DNA of 64,000 nucleotides, taken from contig CANGYJ010000005.1 in NCBI GenBank assembly GCA_947458455.1, positions 248,001-312,000 of the forward strand. The letters are read 5' to 3'. Source of the stretch: Verrucomicrobiaceae bacterium (GTDB taxonomy: Bacteria; Verrucomicrobiota; Verrucomicrobiia; Verrucomicrobiales; Verrucomicrobiaceae). The position numbers and the translations under genes are program-made. Below the pieces are notes generated by a model. It worked only from the letters and a program-made list of their open reading frames with translations. It did no database searches and was not told the origin of the DNA. This document shows positions 63,338 to 64,000 of the stretch, in pieces; positions within the stretch are counted from its first letter, which is position 1; every line of letters starts with the position of its first letter.

Positions 63338-64000
63338 TCAATCAAGCAGTGCAAGGGCCGACGGCGACACGACATAAGCCTGGTTCGGGTGCGTGGGGTT
63401 TTCTGGATGAGTCTGGACCAACAGCCCAGACTCCAGGAGGGGACGGAGCTGGTGATTTCTGAAGTGCGTGCGATGGGTCACCCCAATCTTCGCCATGATT
63501 GCCTCCTGACGCTGAGGGACATCGCAGAACCGGAGGATCTGTTCTTGAGCCGGTGTCAGGACACGCAGAACACGACGCGGGGCAGGTGTTCCAGCTTGGT
63601 CACCGCCTCCAGTGACTAAGCTAGCACTTGGCGATCCAGCTTGGTCACTGCCACCAGTGACCAAGCCCTCTGGCGACCCTGCATTGTCATCCACCGGTTC
63701 GCCAAAGAGGACCTTTCTGAGGTGCCCTTTCAAGGCCCAGCCATTATTCGTTCCGCCCACCGGGTCAATAAGCTCCTGCACCTGGAGACGAGAGAGGACC
63801 TTACGAACCTCGGGGTCTGCTTTCGCGAGGCAAGCCTTCGCATCTTTGAAGTCAACGAAGTCCTTCTGGCAAACCATCGCAAAGAGTCTTGCCTCATCCT
63901 CAGACAGCTTCACCCCAAGTTGGGCCTGGAAGAGGCGCTGCTCCTGAGTGATCAAGCTGGCTCGATTCAGCGTCAGTCGAAAGCACTTCGCCGAACGGTC
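63338..64000 (-). CDS. C-terminal part of an AlbA/Schlafen-like ATP-binding or transcription regulator protein, runs off the window
   Basis: The minus-strand frame is open from the window edge to the stop at 63338, about 220 residues. A TTG at 63955 could start a shorter form, but upstream residues (FRLTLNRASLITQEQRLF) fit the C-terminal region of AlbA_2/RecG-like regulators, so I treat it as partial. A first winged helix (DAKACLAKADPEVRKVLSRL) is joined by a Gly/Ser-rich linker to a second one (ILRFCDVPQRQEAIMAKIGV then THRTHFRNHQLRPLLESGLL), which is typical of this family. The linker contains a near-duplicate (SLVTGGGDQAG and GLVTGGSDQAG). It lies upstream of the operator of the defence operon and may be an accessory. 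Confidence 0.6.
   Translation of the reverse strand, partial: DRSAKCFRLTLNRASLITQEQRLFQAQLGVKLSEDEARLFAMVCQKDFVDFKDAKACLAKADPEVRKVLSRLQVQELIDPVGGTNNGWALKGHLRKVLFGEPVDDNAGSPEGLVTGGSDQAGSPSASLVTGGGDQAGTPAPRRVLRVLTPAQEQILRFCDVPQRQEAIMAKIGVTHRTHFRNHQLRPLLESGLLVQTHPENPTHPNQAYVVSPSALALLD

Overview
The window looks like a GC-rich chromosome segment of a Verrucomicrobiota bacterium, probably a Verrucomicrobiaceae/Prosthecobacter-type lineage. This rests on family content: DUF1549/DUF1553 'planctomycete-type' cytochrome proteins, DUF3500 and DUF4159 proteins, a secreted sulfatase, very large RCC1/delta-60/FG-GAP surface proteins, ECF-like sigma factors of the 'F-P-x-T-x-W' type, and a tmRNA whose tag ends in NSNELALAA. 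No rRNA or tRNA gene other than the tmRNA was seen.

Layout. 1-9000: an AraC regulator and secreted or catabolic proteins (two DUF1549/DUF1553 proteins, DUF3500, DUF4159, an amidohydrolase). 9066-11312: a DEAD-box RNA helicase with a glycine-rich tail. 11313-13700: a graveyard of insertion sequences (fragments of IS3-, IS66- and IS630-type genes around one nearly complete IS630 element) and a broken gene. 13775-28743: an operon-like set on the minus strand in which a 4310-residue multi-domain surface protein is followed by a sigma factor, a 44-residue protein and a repeat-type protein. 29211-41001: a signalling and surface block made of a kinase-CHASE2-adenylate cyclase fusion, a secreted subtilase, a HEAT-like protein, and a FecR-TPR-beta-barrel fusion followed by a second sigma factor of the same type. 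41170-42484: an IS3-family element with intact ends but a dead transposase. 42579-49656: an oxidoreductase, a sulfatase, a Sel1-repeat protein, a DUF116-prenyl synthase fusion and a siroheme-decarboxylase-like double protein. 49866-50218: tmRNA (ssrA).

The tmRNA 3' end is a classic integration point for genomic islands, and everything after it to the window end (50379-64000) lies on the minus strand and reads as a defence island. Its core is a tightly coupled operon, with four-base start/stop overlaps at most junctions: winged-helix regulator, nucleotidyltransferase, DNA methyltransferase, TIR protein, SNF2-type helicase, PglZ, BrxA-like protein, trypsin-like protease, and an unknown 166-residue protein. 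The order methyltransferase-helicase-PglZ-BrxA matches BREX type 3. However, a TIR protein sits between methyltransferase and helicase, a protease is appended, and no BrxC or BrxF is visible. This is the best candidate here for an undescribed system. A cluster of AATAAACT boxes at the operon head suggests autoregulation by the first gene.

A second theme is small dispersed repeats inside or next to genes: a perfect 25-bp-arm palindrome in frame in a DUF1553 gene, a TCxGAC repeat coding an Asp/Ser linker, a repeat that supplies a sulfatase signal peptide, and intergenic hairpins that share a CGTAG lead.
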